Assembly (NCBI RefSeq): GCF_946478835.1
Contig: NZ_CAMLDV010000053.1
Span: 1-20,830 of the forward strand
Origin: an uncultured Bdellovibrio sp.
GTDB taxonomy: Bacteria > Bdellovibrionota > Bdellovibrionia > Bdellovibrionales > Bdellovibrionaceae
Reading direction: 5' to 3'
DNA length: 20,830 bases
Shown in pieces: positions 1 through 8,077 of this stretch (positions within the stretch are counted from its first letter, which is position 1; each line of letters starts with the position of its first letter). Made by a program: the position numbers and the translations under genes. The notes under the pieces are model-generated. The model did no database searches and was not told the DNA's origin. It saw nothing but the letters and a program-made list of their open reading frames with translations.

Positions 1-372
1 CGGTTCTTCGCCAAACAGTCGGACCTTGTCCAGATTGGGTTGAACTTTGCTGAGTTCTTCAAGGTTGGCTTCTTTCTGGTCCAGATACCATTTGTACATG
101 GCCGGTTCCAGAACCATTCTTACCAACTGAGCCACTCCAGAGCGCTTCTCACTATTCAGATCATCTGCGGATGGCACCACAGCTGTTCCCAAGAAGTTTC
201 CATTCACTCGAATGGGGATATGAAGGTCACGCCCCCGCGTGAACATCTCTTCGGCGTCTGAAATGTCAGACAGATCCATCAATTGACGAATCTGTAAACC
301 CTTCCCATAGCGGCTGGCGAGAATTTGCTTCAGTCGATTTACGAATGAGCTATCCAATGTTGAGTTCTGCAT
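1..372 (-). CDS. Partial gene, N-terminal 124 residues; possible sensor domain of a regulator
   Basis: Read on the minus strand from an ATG at 372 the frame stays open to the window edge, so this is the first 124 residues of a longer protein. A good Shine-Dalgarno (AAGGGGA, 384-390) lies about 10 bases before the ATG. There is no signal peptide or membrane segment, so it is cytoplasmic. The protein begins MQNSTLDSSFVNRLKQILAS. A stretch HIPIRVNGNFLGTAVV (about residues 50-65) is followed by a helical part with MVLEPAMYKWYLDQKEANLE. The FVNRLKQILAS start and the PIRVNGNFLGT segment resemble, by eye, the sensor half of the sigma-54 activator at 1651-3207 (VINKLKQIL; PIMIENDCVGT). I infer a related signalling protein, perhaps another sigma-54 regulator, but the catalytic part lies outside the window. 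A sigma-54-type promoter sits at 407-423. Confidence 0.75.
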   Translation of the reverse strand, partial: MQNSTLDSSFVNRLKQILASRYGKGLQIRQLMDLSDISDAEEMFTRGRDLHIPIRVNGNFLGTAVVPSADDLNSEKRSGVAQLVRMVLEPAMYKWYLDQKEANLEELSKVQPNLDKVRLFGEEP

Positions 373-406
373 AAACCACGTATCCCCTTAACACACAGAC
401 CCTTAA

Positions 407-423
407 TACAAGAGTAGTGCCAA
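407..423 (-). promoter_or_regulatory. Sigma-54 (-24/-12) promoter candidate
   Basis: On the minus strand the site reads TTGGCACTACTCTTGTA. The -24 half TTGGCAC is perfect, GG is followed by exactly 10 bases, and the -12 half is TTGTA instead of TTGCA. Predicted transcription start is near 396, giving a leader of about 24 bases that contains the Shine-Dalgarno of the gene starting at 372. The single deviation (C to T at -12) lowers confidence. Confidence 0.5.
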
Positions 424-549
424 GATTTGTCGCCCTAGGGATTATCATGTGATTTGGGGGAGTTAAGCGTGTTGCGTGTTTAAAAAATGATCTCTTCTGG
501 ACCCCGTAAAAAACCGCTAAATTTCGATCATATCGGTAATTTCTTTAGG

Positions 550-574
550 GTGGGGAGCCCAAAAGGGCACCCAC
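550..574 (-). terminator. Weak hairpin at the end of the SRPBCC gene
   Basis: GTGGG(GA)GCCC and GGGC(A)CCCAC pair around an AAAA loop, directly abutting the stop codon at 574-576. On the minus strand it is not followed by a T-run, so it is at best a weak or factor-assisted terminator. Confidence 0.3.
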
Positions 575-1512
575 TATTTAATAGGTAAAGTGATCTGAGT
601 ATGGATGTCTTTTTCGGGACGGCCGTCAGGCATCGTCTTATAAAGTTCATACATCGGAACGCTCTTGGCGACCTTCTTTTTCTTGCCACGTTGGTAGCTG
701 ACGATCATCGACCAAGGGTTTCCGATATTACGATAAGGTCCGTAGTAATCAACAACGAGTGCTTTGTGATTTGGGATTTGTGTTATTTCAAAATCTCCAG
801 GAACTTTTGGAGTTTGATTGGGTTTATAAATATATCCTGCCGTGAATACGGAAGTGCCGTGAGGAATGTCGTGCTTATGACTTAGAGTCACGATGCCATC
901 AGGGGGAGTCAATTCGCCGCTTTGAAGACGCTTATTCATATCATCAAAATCAGCGCGAATGGTTGTGCCAAGGTCTGAAATTTTACTTGTCGTTTTCTTG
1001 CCAATAACTTGAAAGCCCGGAAGTTCTTTTTCACCCTGGTAAACGGAACGAGAAACAACAGCACCGGTTTCCGCATATTCCTTTAGCATCTTTAAGCCGC
1101 GCTCAAAATCATTTCCAATATAGGCCGCCATCATGTTTTTAAAAGCGAACATGAACCATGGAAGATTTGAATTCATCGTCCAAGTGACTTTGCATTGTTG
1201 AGCGGAAACTTCCTTAATATCAAAGATGGCTTCTGCAAAACTCTTCCAAGGAGTGAAGAATTCCAAATTCATTTTCATAAGCTGATTCTTTTGAAGGTCA
1301 ACAATCGTCATTCGACCTGAGCCGATAACTTCGCCTTCCCAAGATTGAGTTTGTCCTACCTGGCCAGAAATTCCTGAGAATTGAGTTTTTGCTGTCGGTT
1401 CGCTTTGCATCCACGGCGACCAAGTATTCCATTGCTTAAGATCTGCAATGATATCGAAGACTGTCTGTTTTGGTTTTTCAATATTAATACTGCGTTGAAT
1501 TTGAACCTTCAT
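574..1512 (-). CDS. SRPBCC domain plus GyrI-like effector-binding domain protein
   Basis: A 312-residue cytoplasmic protein with two ligand-binding modules. Residues 1-150 look like an SRPBCC (START/polyketide-cyclase-like) domain: the opening INIEKPKQTVFDIIADLKQW and the WSPW motif are typical, followed by alternating strands and a long C-terminal helix (NDFERGLKMLKEYAE). Residues 165-312 resemble a GyrI-like/AraC effector-binding domain (FTAGYIY, PNHKALVVDYYGPY, and a PDGRPEKDIHTQITLPI ending). Such fusions are known as stand-alone proteins that bind small hydrophobic ligands or relieve toxins; no DNA-binding domain is present here. Start ATG is preceded by AAGGAG with 8-base spacing. It is monocistronic: a terminator separates it from the upstream gene. 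The ligand is unknown. Confidence 0.85.
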   Translation of the reverse strand: MKVQIQRSINIEKPKQTVFDIIADLKQWNTWSPWMQSEPTAKTQFSGISGQVGQTQSWEGEVIGSGRMTIVDLQKNQLMKMNLEFFTPWKSFAEAIFDIKEVSAQQCKVTWTMNSNLPWFMFAFKNMMAAYIGNDFERGLKMLKEYAETGAVVSRSVYQGEKELPGFQVIGKKTTSKISDLGTTIRADFDDMNKRLQSGELTPPDGIVTLSHKHDIPHGTSVFTAGYIYKPNQTPKVPGDFEITQIPNHKALVVDYYGPYRNIGNPWSMIVSYQRGKKKKVAKSVPMYELYKTMPDGRPEKDIHTQITLPIK

Positions 1513-1536
1513 AGAACGAACTCCTTGAAGATTTTA

Positions 1537-1565
1537 ATTGTAGGAGAGAAGAATTTTTTTGACCA
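1537..1565 (-). promoter_or_regulatory. Sigma-70-type promoter for the SRPBCC/GyrI gene
   Basis: Minus strand TGGTCA (-35, 1560-1565) and TACAAT (-10, 1537-1542) are separated by 17 bases. Transcription would start around 1530, giving a short leader with the AAGGAG site. The -10 matches consensus at 5 of 6, the -35 at 4 of 6. Confidence 0.45.
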
Positions 1566-1584
1566 TAAATAAAACCGTGGTCAA
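1559..1584. promoter_or_regulatory. Inverted repeat (operator candidate) over the -35 box
   Basis: TTGACCA (1559-1565) and TGGTCAA (1578-1584) form a perfect 7-base inverted repeat with a 12-base AT-rich spacer. It covers the -35 element of the promoter at 1537-1565, a location typical of repressor or activator operators. The cognate regulator is not evident. Confidence 0.4.
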
Positions 1585-1590
1585 CGAGGA

Positions 1591-1625
1591 CAATAAAAAA
1601 GCACGAATCTTTCGACTCGTGCTTT
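1591..1625 (-). terminator. Intrinsic terminator of the sigma-54 activator gene
   Basis: AAAGCACGA (1598-1606) pairs perfectly with TCGTGCTTT (1617-1625), 9 bp with a 10-base loop. On the minus strand it is followed by TTTTTTATTG, a classic intrinsic terminator 26 bases after the stop of the gene ending at 1651. The plus-strand side is also T-rich, so it could work both ways. Confidence 0.85.
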
Positions 1626-1650
1626 CTATTTTTGTTTTTATATTTGGCTG

Positions 1651-3207
1651 TTATCTAGCAAGCTTACGCTTATCAAGACCGTATTTTTCAACTTTCATGA
1701 TAAGACCCGCGCGGCTGATACCAAGCTCTTTGGCAAGTTTCGATTTGTTCCAACCTGTGCGGCGCAGACCCTCACGGATCATTTCGCGCTCTAGATCTTC
1801 CAAAGCGTCTTTCAACTTACCTTGCAAGCGAGAACCTTGAACTTTGTTTTTTTCGCCAGCTTCCAAAACTTTTGGAGAAAGAAGTTCTGCCATCAATTTT
1901 GTTTCGTCGCCAGAAAGAACACAAAGTCTTTCGATTTCATTTTGCAATTCACGAACGTTACCTGGCCATGGATAGTCGTATAACTTTTCCAAAGCACGTT
2001 TTGTGATTTGGCGTTTTGGTCCACCTTGTTGATCGTGGATTTTGTTCAAGAAGAAATCCACTAGGAATGGAATGTCTTCTTTACGCTCACGAAGAGGTGG
2101 AACGCGGATGTTGATAACGTTCAAGCGGTAGTACAAGTCTTCACGGAATGTACCCTGCTCAACCATTTCCTTAAGGTTGCGATTTGTCGCCGCTACGATA
2201 CGTACGTCTACTTTTCTAGACTCAGTCGCACCGACTGGCATGAACGTGCCTTCTTGCAATACGCGAAGAAGCTTCACTTGCATTTGTGGAGACGTATCCC
2301 CGATCTCATCGAGGAAGAAAGTTCCTTTATCAGCCATCTCGAAAAGACCTTTTTTGTCTTTCAAAGCGCCTGTGAACGATCCTTTAACGTGACCGAATAG
2401 TTCCGATTCCAAAAGATTGTCATTGAACGCTGAACAGTTTTGGATAACGAAAGGTTTGTCTTTACGGTTGGAGTTGTAGTGGATTGATTTTGCAATCAAC
2501 TCTTTACCTGTACCGTTTTCCCCTTGAACTAACACTGTTGAATCCGCACCTTTGATCTTATCAAGAAGAGCGTACAACGATTGCATTGGTTTAGATTTAC
2601 CAATCATATTGTCGTATTTAAAGCGGTTACCAAGTTCTTTGTTCAATTCTTTGATACGGTCTTCACGAGAAGAGATTTCCAAGTGAAGAGTCACGATCTC
2701 TTGAGCCACAAGTTCGCAAAGCTCATTGAAGTGAGCGCGCTCTTGATCGTCCAAGAATTTCAATTTGCCCAAACACTTTTCAATCACTTCACCGGACATA
2801 CCGAAAGCGGCTAGGCGCTCACGGATTTCGCTCATGCGAGCTGTGAAGTTCGCTTCACGGAAAAAGCCCATAGCAACAACGGTTCCGACGCAATCATTTT
2901 CGATCATGATAGGGAAGACGCCAACGTCAAAACCCACCATGTCCCACTTGCGAAGGCTGAAACGATTTTGTGAAGTGCGAAGATCATCAAGTGATTTAGT
3001 TACAAGCTCTGCAATGCTTGCTTGTCCCGCTTCTTTTTTAACAAGAGCGTTGATAGCTGGGTTGTTGAATGTGATTTTATCAGAATCATATCCTTTTAAC
3101 ATCCCACGCTCGTCTGTGAAGACAACGTCAATGTTCCACCACGCGCTGAGAATTTGTTTGAGCTTGTTGATCACATGTATATGTTCAAACTCATCCCAAT
3201 TAATCAT
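1651..3207 (-). CDS. Sigma-54-dependent transcriptional activator (AAA+ and Fis-type HTH)
   Basis: A 518-residue bacterial enhancer-binding protein that would remodel sigma-54 RNA polymerase using ATP. Residues 1-180 are an N-terminal sensor with no receiver-type phospho-acceptor; it has a GAF/PocR-like feel (PIMIENDCVGTVVAMGFF) and ends in a coiled linker (about 165-195). The AAA+ domain spans about 200-435: Walker A GENGTGKE (229-236), GSFTGA (276-281) in place of the usual GAFTGA, Walker B GTFFLDE (295-301), VRIVAATN (335-342) and REDLYYRLNV (355-364). The C-terminal Fis-type helix-turn-helix is at about 470-510 (NKSKLAKELGISRAGL). Shine-Dalgarno GAAAGGA precedes the ATG by 8 bases. It is transcribed alone, with a strong terminator behind. 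Its signal and targets are unknown; sigma-54-type promoters at 407-423, 12318-12334 and 20485-20501 are possible targets by inference only. Confidence 0.95.
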   Translation of the reverse strand: MINWDEFEHIHVINKLKQILSAWWNIDVVFTDERGMLKGYDSDKITFNNPAINALVKKEAGQASIAELVTKSLDDLRTSQNRFSLRKWDMVGFDVGVFPIMIENDCVGTVVAMGFFREANFTARMSEIRERLAAFGMSGEVIEKCLGKLKFLDDQERAHFNELCELVAQEIVTLHLEISSREDRIKELNKELGNRFKYDNMIGKSKPMQSLYALLDKIKGADSTVLVQGENGTGKELIAKSIHYNSNRKDKPFVIQNCSAFNDNLLESELFGHVKGSFTGALKDKKGLFEMADKGTFFLDEIGDTSPQMQVKLLRVLQEGTFMPVGATESRKVDVRIVAATNRNLKEMVEQGTFREDLYYRLNVINIRVPPLRERKEDIPFLVDFFLNKIHDQQGGPKRQITKRALEKLYDYPWPGNVRELQNEIERLCVLSGDETKLMAELLSPKVLEAGEKNKVQGSRLQGKLKDALEDLEREMIREGLRRTGWNKSKLAKELGISRAGLIMKVEKYGLDKRKLAR

Positions 3208-3306
3208 AAATCAGTTCCTTTCAGTGAACGTAAAAGTGTCAATTCTTTTATCGTCAAGAAAGTAGACGAACTTTAGAAGACTGTCTAAAAAGCGTGCAAA
3301 CCTAGA

Positions 3307-3337
3307 CTTAAGACGTGTACGCACGTCTCAGATTAAG
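3307..3337. promoter_or_regulatory. Palindrome upstream of the sigma-54 activator gene
   Basis: AGACGTG (3311-3317) and CACGTCT (3322-3328) are a perfect inverted repeat around a TACG centre, with outer CTTAA/TTAAG elements (3307-3311 and 3333-3337). It lies about 100 bases upstream of the ATG at 3207. No T-run follows on either strand, so an operator is likelier than a terminator. Confidence 0.4.
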
Positions 3338-3372
3338 ACAAATTGTTCGTGTATTCTAATGTGATGTCGAAT

Positions 3373-3398
3373 AGTTCCGACGGCATTTCGTCGAAACT
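3373..3398 (-). terminator. Hairpin downstream of the ABC exporter gene
   Basis: AGTTCCGACG (3373-3382) and CGTCGAAACT (3389-3398) form a 10-bp stem on the minus-strand transcript (one G-U pair) with a 6-base loop, starting about 11 bases after the stop codon. No T-run follows, so it may stabilise the 3' end or assist termination rather than be a textbook intrinsic terminator. Confidence 0.4.
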
Positions 3399-3409
3399 GT
3401 TTTCAGTTC

Positions 3410-5128
3410 TTATGTATGTTGAAGGCTGTGGAAACGGAAGTACTCACCTTGTTGATTCAGTAGGTTTTCGTGGTTACCGATCTCAGCAATCTCTCCGTTT
3501 TTAAGGACGACGATTTTATCAGCCTTTTGGATTGTCGAAAGTCTATGCGCTACAACGAGGGCTGTGCGACCTTCCATCAAATGATCGATTCCTTTTTGAA
3601 CTTCGATTTCGCTTGCCGTATCTAGAGCACTTGTCGCTTCATCCAGGATCAGCAGAGGAGCATCTTTAAACATCGCGCGTGCAATGCTCACACGTTGTTT
3701 TTCTCCGCCGGAAAGAAGGCTTCCACGGTCGCCAACGCGGCTTTGATAGTTCGCTGGCATCTTCATAATAAAGTCATGGGCATTGGCCAATTTTGCCATA
3801 TCCACAACTTTGGCGCGATCACGTGTGTAGTCACCGGCCCAGATGTTTTTCTCAATAGTGTCGCTGAAAAGGAATACGTCTTGAGTGACAAGAGCAATAT
3901 TGCGACGAAGATCTTTAAGATCCATATCTAAGATATTCACATCATCAAATAAAATTTCACCTGAAGTCGCATCGAAGAATCTTTCTAGCAAATTCACGAT
4001 CGTCGATTTACCACTACCACTGGCGCCGACAAGAGCGACAACTTCACCGCGGTTGATTTCAAGATTCACGTTCTTCAGGATCGTGTCTTTACCGTAGCTG
4101 AATGTGACGTTTCTATAAGTGATCTTTTTCCAATTTTTTGGAAAAGGAACTGGGTTTGCAGTTTCGCGAACTTCAGACGGATTTTCGATGATATCGAAAA
4201 TACGACGGATCGAAATCACGACTTCCTGAATACGAACATAAGCTTCTTGGATTTTTTTAATCGGTGCATTCACCATCAAAAGCGAAGCAATGAATCCGAT
4301 AAAGTTACCCGCAGTTCCGCGCCCTGCTGCAATCTCATAGCTGTTATAAAGAAGAATCAAAGGGACGATGGCTGTGGCGATAAACTCTGTTGCGGGTCCT
4401 GCCGCTTCTTGGCGCTTGTAAATCGTCTTACGAATATTGAGGTATTTGTTCGTGTCATCGACCAAGCGTTTGTTCATGTCCTTCTCAAGATTGAAGGACT
4501 GAATAATACGAACGCCGTCCAAGCTTTCTTTGATAGTCGAAGTCATGTACTCCAAGACCTCACGCTCTTGAGGAATGTACTTGCGCATACTGCGAGCAAT
4601 CGACTTAAGAACAACACCGATCAACGGAGCAATCACAAGAACTGCAAGAGTCAGTTTCCAGTCAATGATGATCAAGTTCGCGATAAGGCCTACGAGCAAG
4701 AGCGGATAAAGGAAAATATCCGCAACAACACGAAGGCCGTCTTGAATGATTTTAATATCGTTTAAGATACGGCTGATCAACCCACCGGAACCCGCTGCAT
4801 AGTTGTTGTGGAAAGAAAGATTCAAACGCATGAATTTGTATTGAAGCTTTTCACGAATCGTCGATACGACACTTTCAGCAACAAAGTTCATGTTGTAGAT
4901 GTGATAGTAGCGCGCCAGAGCTTGAATAAAACCAAGGCCAATGACGATCGGAACTTGTTTCATCAATTCTTGCTGGTTGTTAGCTGAAAGAGCATCAAAA
5001 AGAACTTTGGATAAGAATGCCAAACGCGCTGTAGCTAGTGCATTTACAATTCCAGTGACAGCAACGACGCTGATTCTGCTTTTGTGAGGTTTTAATTCTG
5101 CAACTAGCTTTTTAATCTCTGGTAGCAT
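3410..5128 (-). CDS. ABC exporter, fused permease and ATPase, MsbA-like
   Basis: A 572-residue half-transporter of the type I exporter fold; two copies would form an inner-membrane exporter. Membrane segments occupy about residues 17-310, with hydrophobic stretches near 20-45, 58-75, 133-175 and 245-290. The ATPase domain (about 335-572) has Walker A GASGSGKST (368-376), Q-loop Q416, signature LSGGE (472-476), Walker B LLILDE (492-497), D-loop SALD and switch histidine H528. Length and layout match MsbA, which flips lipid A across the inner membrane, but peptide or drug exporters look alike, so the substrate is open. It starts 21 bases after the uvrA stop with a GGAAG site and is the last gene of the PBP1A-uvrA-exporter operon. 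No substrate-binding partner gene is adjacent. Confidence 0.93.
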   Translation of the reverse strand: MLPEIKKLVAELKPHKSRISVVAVTGIVNALATARLAFLSKVLFDALSANNQQELMKQVPIVIGLGFIQALARYYHIYNMNFVAESVVSTIREKLQYKFMRLNLSFHNNYAAGSGGLISRILNDIKIIQDGLRVVADIFLYPLLLVGLIANLIIIDWKLTLAVLVIAPLIGVVLKSIARSMRKYIPQEREVLEYMTSTIKESLDGVRIIQSFNLEKDMNKRLVDDTNKYLNIRKTIYKRQEAAGPATEFIATAIVPLILLYNSYEIAAGRGTAGNFIGFIASLLMVNAPIKKIQEAYVRIQEVVISIRRIFDIIENPSEVRETANPVPFPKNWKKITYRNVTFSYGKDTILKNVNLEINRGEVVALVGASGSGKSTIVNLLERFFDATSGEILFDDVNILDMDLKDLRRNIALVTQDVFLFSDTIEKNIWAGDYTRDRAKVVDMAKLANAHDFIMKMPANYQSRVGDRGSLLSGGEKQRVSIARAMFKDAPLLILDEATSALDTASEIEVQKGIDHLMEGRTALVVAHRLSTIQKADKIVVLKNGEIAEIGNHENLLNQQGEYFRFHSLQHT

Positions 5129-5149
5129 TCTACTTCCGTCTAACGGGGA

Positions 5150-8077
5150 CTAGGCAGTCCCGTCGATATAGCGTTTTAAGTATTGGCCCGTCAGACTCTT
5201 TTTGACCTTCATAACGTCATTCGGAGAACCCACGGCCACGATGTTTCCGCCTTTTTTACCCGCTTCTGGCCCGAGGTCAATAATATAATCGGAGCTGCGA
5301 ATCACGTCGAGATTATGCTCTACCACCACAACACTGCCGCCAGTCTCAATGAGCTTGTTTAAAACCTTCATTAGAAGGTCCACCTCGCGGAAATGAAGCC
5401 CCGTTGTCGGTTCATCAAGGATGTACAAAGTCGACTTCTGTTGAACCTGAGAAAGCTCCTTAGCGATCTTAAGACGCTGAGACTCACCACCACTTAAAGA
5501 GTTGGCTGGTTGGCCTAATTGCAGGTAATCCAGGCCCACTTCTTTAAGAACGCTTAAAGGCTTACGGATGTTCGGATGAGCCACGAAGAAATTCATAGCT
5601 TCATTCACAGTCATCGAAAGAATTTCATGAATATTTTTATTTTTATACTGAATCTCTAGAATCTCAGGACGGTATTTTTTTCCATCGCAGACATCACATG
5701 GAATGACAACGTTATCCATAAACATCATATCGATTTCTTCATAACCCGTTCCCTTACAAGCAGGGCAACGACCACCATCGACATTCAAGCTGAATGTTCC
5801 AGGAGTGTAGCCACGAGCTTGGGCTTCTTGAGTTGTTGCCATGATCGAGCGAATGGCATCAAAGGCTTTAAGATAAGTAATCGGCGAACTGCGTGCTGAT
5901 TTTCCAATCGGAGACTGGTCAATCAAAAGCACGTTCTTAATATGCTCAACACCTTCAAGGGCGGCATAATCTTGAGCCGGAAGATATTCCAAGTCCAAGG
6001 CGCGTGCCAAAGCCGGGTATAGGGTTTTTGAAATCAAAGTCGATTTTCCTGAACCGCTGACTCCAGTCACTGTCACCAAACGATTAAGTGGAATTGTCAC
6101 ATCCAGATTTTTTAAGTTGTGACCTTTCGCACCTTTAAGCTCCAGCTTCACCTTATAAGTTTCAACATCCACAGGACGAATCGTACGTAAAGCAGTATTG
6201 TGCTTAGAAGGTTTTAAATAAGGAACCGTATTTGATTTTTCGTAGTTATAAAATTCTTCGGTCGTTCCTGAGTAAACGACTTCTCCACCGAGATATCCAG
6301 ACCCCGGCCCCATCTCAATGATGTGTTCACTGGACTTAATCACGTCATGATCGTGTTCTACGATCACAAGTGTATTTCCAAGTTCTTTAAGATCTTTAAG
6401 AATTGAAATCAGTCGATCGTTATCGCGAGGATGCAAACCCACTGTCGGTTCATCAAGAACGTACAAGGCTTGCGACAATCCCATCCCAAGTTGATTTGCT
6501 AAAATCAAACGCTGATACTCACCACCAGAAAGAGTTCTGGTTTCACGATTCAGTGACAGATAATGAACCCCAACACGCATTAAAAATTCCAAGCGTGAAC
6601 GGATTTGTTTTAAAACTTCGCCGGCTACTTCTTGTTGATGAGGAGTCACTTCCAATTTTTGGAAGAACCCATGCAGTTCTTCAATCGTCACCGAAGAAAG
6701 ATCGTTGATATTAGAGCTTGCAATCAAAACGTGATTGGCTTCATTGCGCAAACGAGCGCCTTTACAAGTTGGACACAAGAAAGGACTGCGGAAACGCGAG
6801 ATGAATACACGCACGTGCATCTTGTATTTGATTTGATCCAAATATTCAAAAAGCCCACGCACGCCGAAAAATTCTTTATTGCCGTTCCAAATCGTATCGC
6901 GATGTTCTTTCGGAAGATCTTTCCATGGAGTATGAACGTCGATCTTCGCTTTCTTGCAATACGCCAGAAGTTGTTTTTTCTCATGCGAAGCACTTGGCAT
7001 CCAGAAAGGACTTAAAGCACCTTGAGCCAAACTTAAATTCGGATTCGGGATTACTTTTTCTTCGTCAATATCCAAAATATTTCCGAAGCCTTTACAAGTG
7101 GGACAAGCGCCAATGGGAGAGTTAAAACTAAAAAGGCGAGAACTCAATGGCGGTGGAGTGTAACCGCACACGGGGCACGAGGCCTCTTCACTGACTTGCA
7201 GGCGTTGACCCTCTGTTGTGAGGATTGTCGCTCTACGAGTGATCAATGTCGTATTGTACTTGATACTTGCTTCATAAGCTTGAGTCAGAGAATCCGCGAT
7301 ACGACCACGCTCATCTTCATTAAAGCTCATACGATCAATAACCAAATAGAACGTTTCTTTCGGAAGACCTTTTTTGATAGCTGCCGCATCACCGATCTCA
7401 AGCACTGTGCCCATTTCTTCTTGGGTCACGCCGCCTGGATTTGTAGGAACAACCTCAACAGGTTCCTTTTTCGAAGCTTTTTTTCCAGCAGTTTTTTTAG
7501 TCGCCTTTGCAGGCGCTTTAACTTCCGCCACTTTTGGAACATAGATACGCAAATATCCATCTTGCAAAAGAAGCGAATGCAATTTTTTACCTTGAGCGAC
7601 GCGGCCTTCTTCTGTGATCTCCACAAGAATGTAACCACGCTTGCCAGAAAAACTTTTGATCACTTTATCGGTTGCTTCAGTGACACTTTCTTTTTCCGTC
7701 GGGCAGTGATGAATCGGGCAATAAGACTTACCGATTTTTTCATAGAGCAAACGAAGATAATCGATGATCTCTGTTGTTGTTCCTACGGTGGAGCGCGAAC
7801 TCTTCACCGTATTTTTTTGCTCAATAGAAATCGCTGGAGGAATATTGTTAATTCCTTCAATGTCAGGCTTTGGGGCTTTGTTCAGAAACTGACGAGCATA
7901 GTTGGACATGCTCTCAATGAAACGGCGCTGACCTTCGGCAAAAAGAGTCTCGAAGGCAAGCGACGACTTACCTGAACCACTGGGACCGCAAATCACCGTC
8001 ATAGATCCAACGGGAATTTTGACCTCAATGTTTTTTAAATTGTTTTGTTTCACCCCCCAGAGGTGAATATCTTTCAT
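5150..8077 (-). CDS. uvrA: UvrABC excinuclease subunit A
   Basis: A 975-residue DNA-damage sensor of nucleotide excision repair; dimers find distorted DNA and load UvrB. Two ABC ATPase modules are present: Walker A GPSGSGKSS (31-39) and GVSGSGKST (672-680), signatures LSGGE at 516-520 and 861-865, followed by VLDEPTVGLH and ILDEPTTGLH. Two zinc fingers are complete: C301/C304/C325/C328 and C771/C774/C794/C797. The family-typical EGQRRFIESMSNYARQFL (48-65) and ISIEQK (83-88) are present. It is longer than E. coli UvrA (940) mainly because of a lysine/alanine-rich low-complexity insert at about 183-216, in the region that corresponds to the UvrB-binding domain. Its ATG overlaps the PBP1A stop by 4 bases (ATGA), implying translational coupling. 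Confidence 0.97.
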   Translation of the reverse strand: MKDIHLWGVKQNNLKNIEVKIPVGSMTVICGPSGSGKSSLAFETLFAEGQRRFIESMSNYARQFLNKAPKPDIEGINNIPPAISIEQKNTVKSSRSTVGTTTEIIDYLRLLYEKIGKSYCPIHHCPTEKESVTEATDKVIKSFSGKRGYILVEITEEGRVAQGKKLHSLLLQDGYLRIYVPKVAEVKAPAKATKKTAGKKASKKEPVEVVPTNPGGVTQEEMGTVLEIGDAAAIKKGLPKETFYLVIDRMSFNEDERGRIADSLTQAYEASIKYNTTLITRRATILTTEGQRLQVSEEASCPVCGYTPPPLSSRLFSFNSPIGACPTCKGFGNILDIDEEKVIPNPNLSLAQGALSPFWMPSASHEKKQLLAYCKKAKIDVHTPWKDLPKEHRDTIWNGNKEFFGVRGLFEYLDQIKYKMHVRVFISRFRSPFLCPTCKGARLRNEANHVLIASSNINDLSSVTIEELHGFFQKLEVTPHQQEVAGEVLKQIRSRLEFLMRVGVHYLSLNRETRTLSGGEYQRLILANQLGMGLSQALYVLDEPTVGLHPRDNDRLISILKDLKELGNTLVIVEHDHDVIKSSEHIIEMGPGSGYLGGEVVYSGTTEEFYNYEKSNTVPYLKPSKHNTALRTIRPVDVETYKVKLELKGAKGHNLKNLDVTIPLNRLVTVTGVSGSGKSTLISKTLYPALARALDLEYLPAQDYAALEGVEHIKNVLLIDQSPIGKSARSSPITYLKAFDAIRSIMATTQEAQARGYTPGTFSLNVDGGRCPACKGTGYEEIDMMFMDNVVIPCDVCDGKKYRPEILEIQYKNKNIHEILSMTVNEAMNFFVAHPNIRKPLSVLKEVGLDYLQLGQPANSLSGGESQRLKIAKELSQVQQKSTLYILDEPTTGLHFREVDLLMKVLNKLIETGGSVVVVEHNLDVIRSSDYIIDLGPEAGKKGGNIVAVGSPNDVMKVKKSLTGQYLKRYIDGTA

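Noticed and set aside
40..261. 73-residue plus-strand frame at the left edge
   Set aside because: The minus-strand frame 1-372 has a ribosome binding site, a promoter and a protein-like sequence; this one is its shadow.
7196..7975. Long open frame (259 residues) on the plus strand
   Set aside because: It is antisense to uvrA, rich in F, C and R, with no recognisable domain; uvrA motifs on the other strand explain the sequence.
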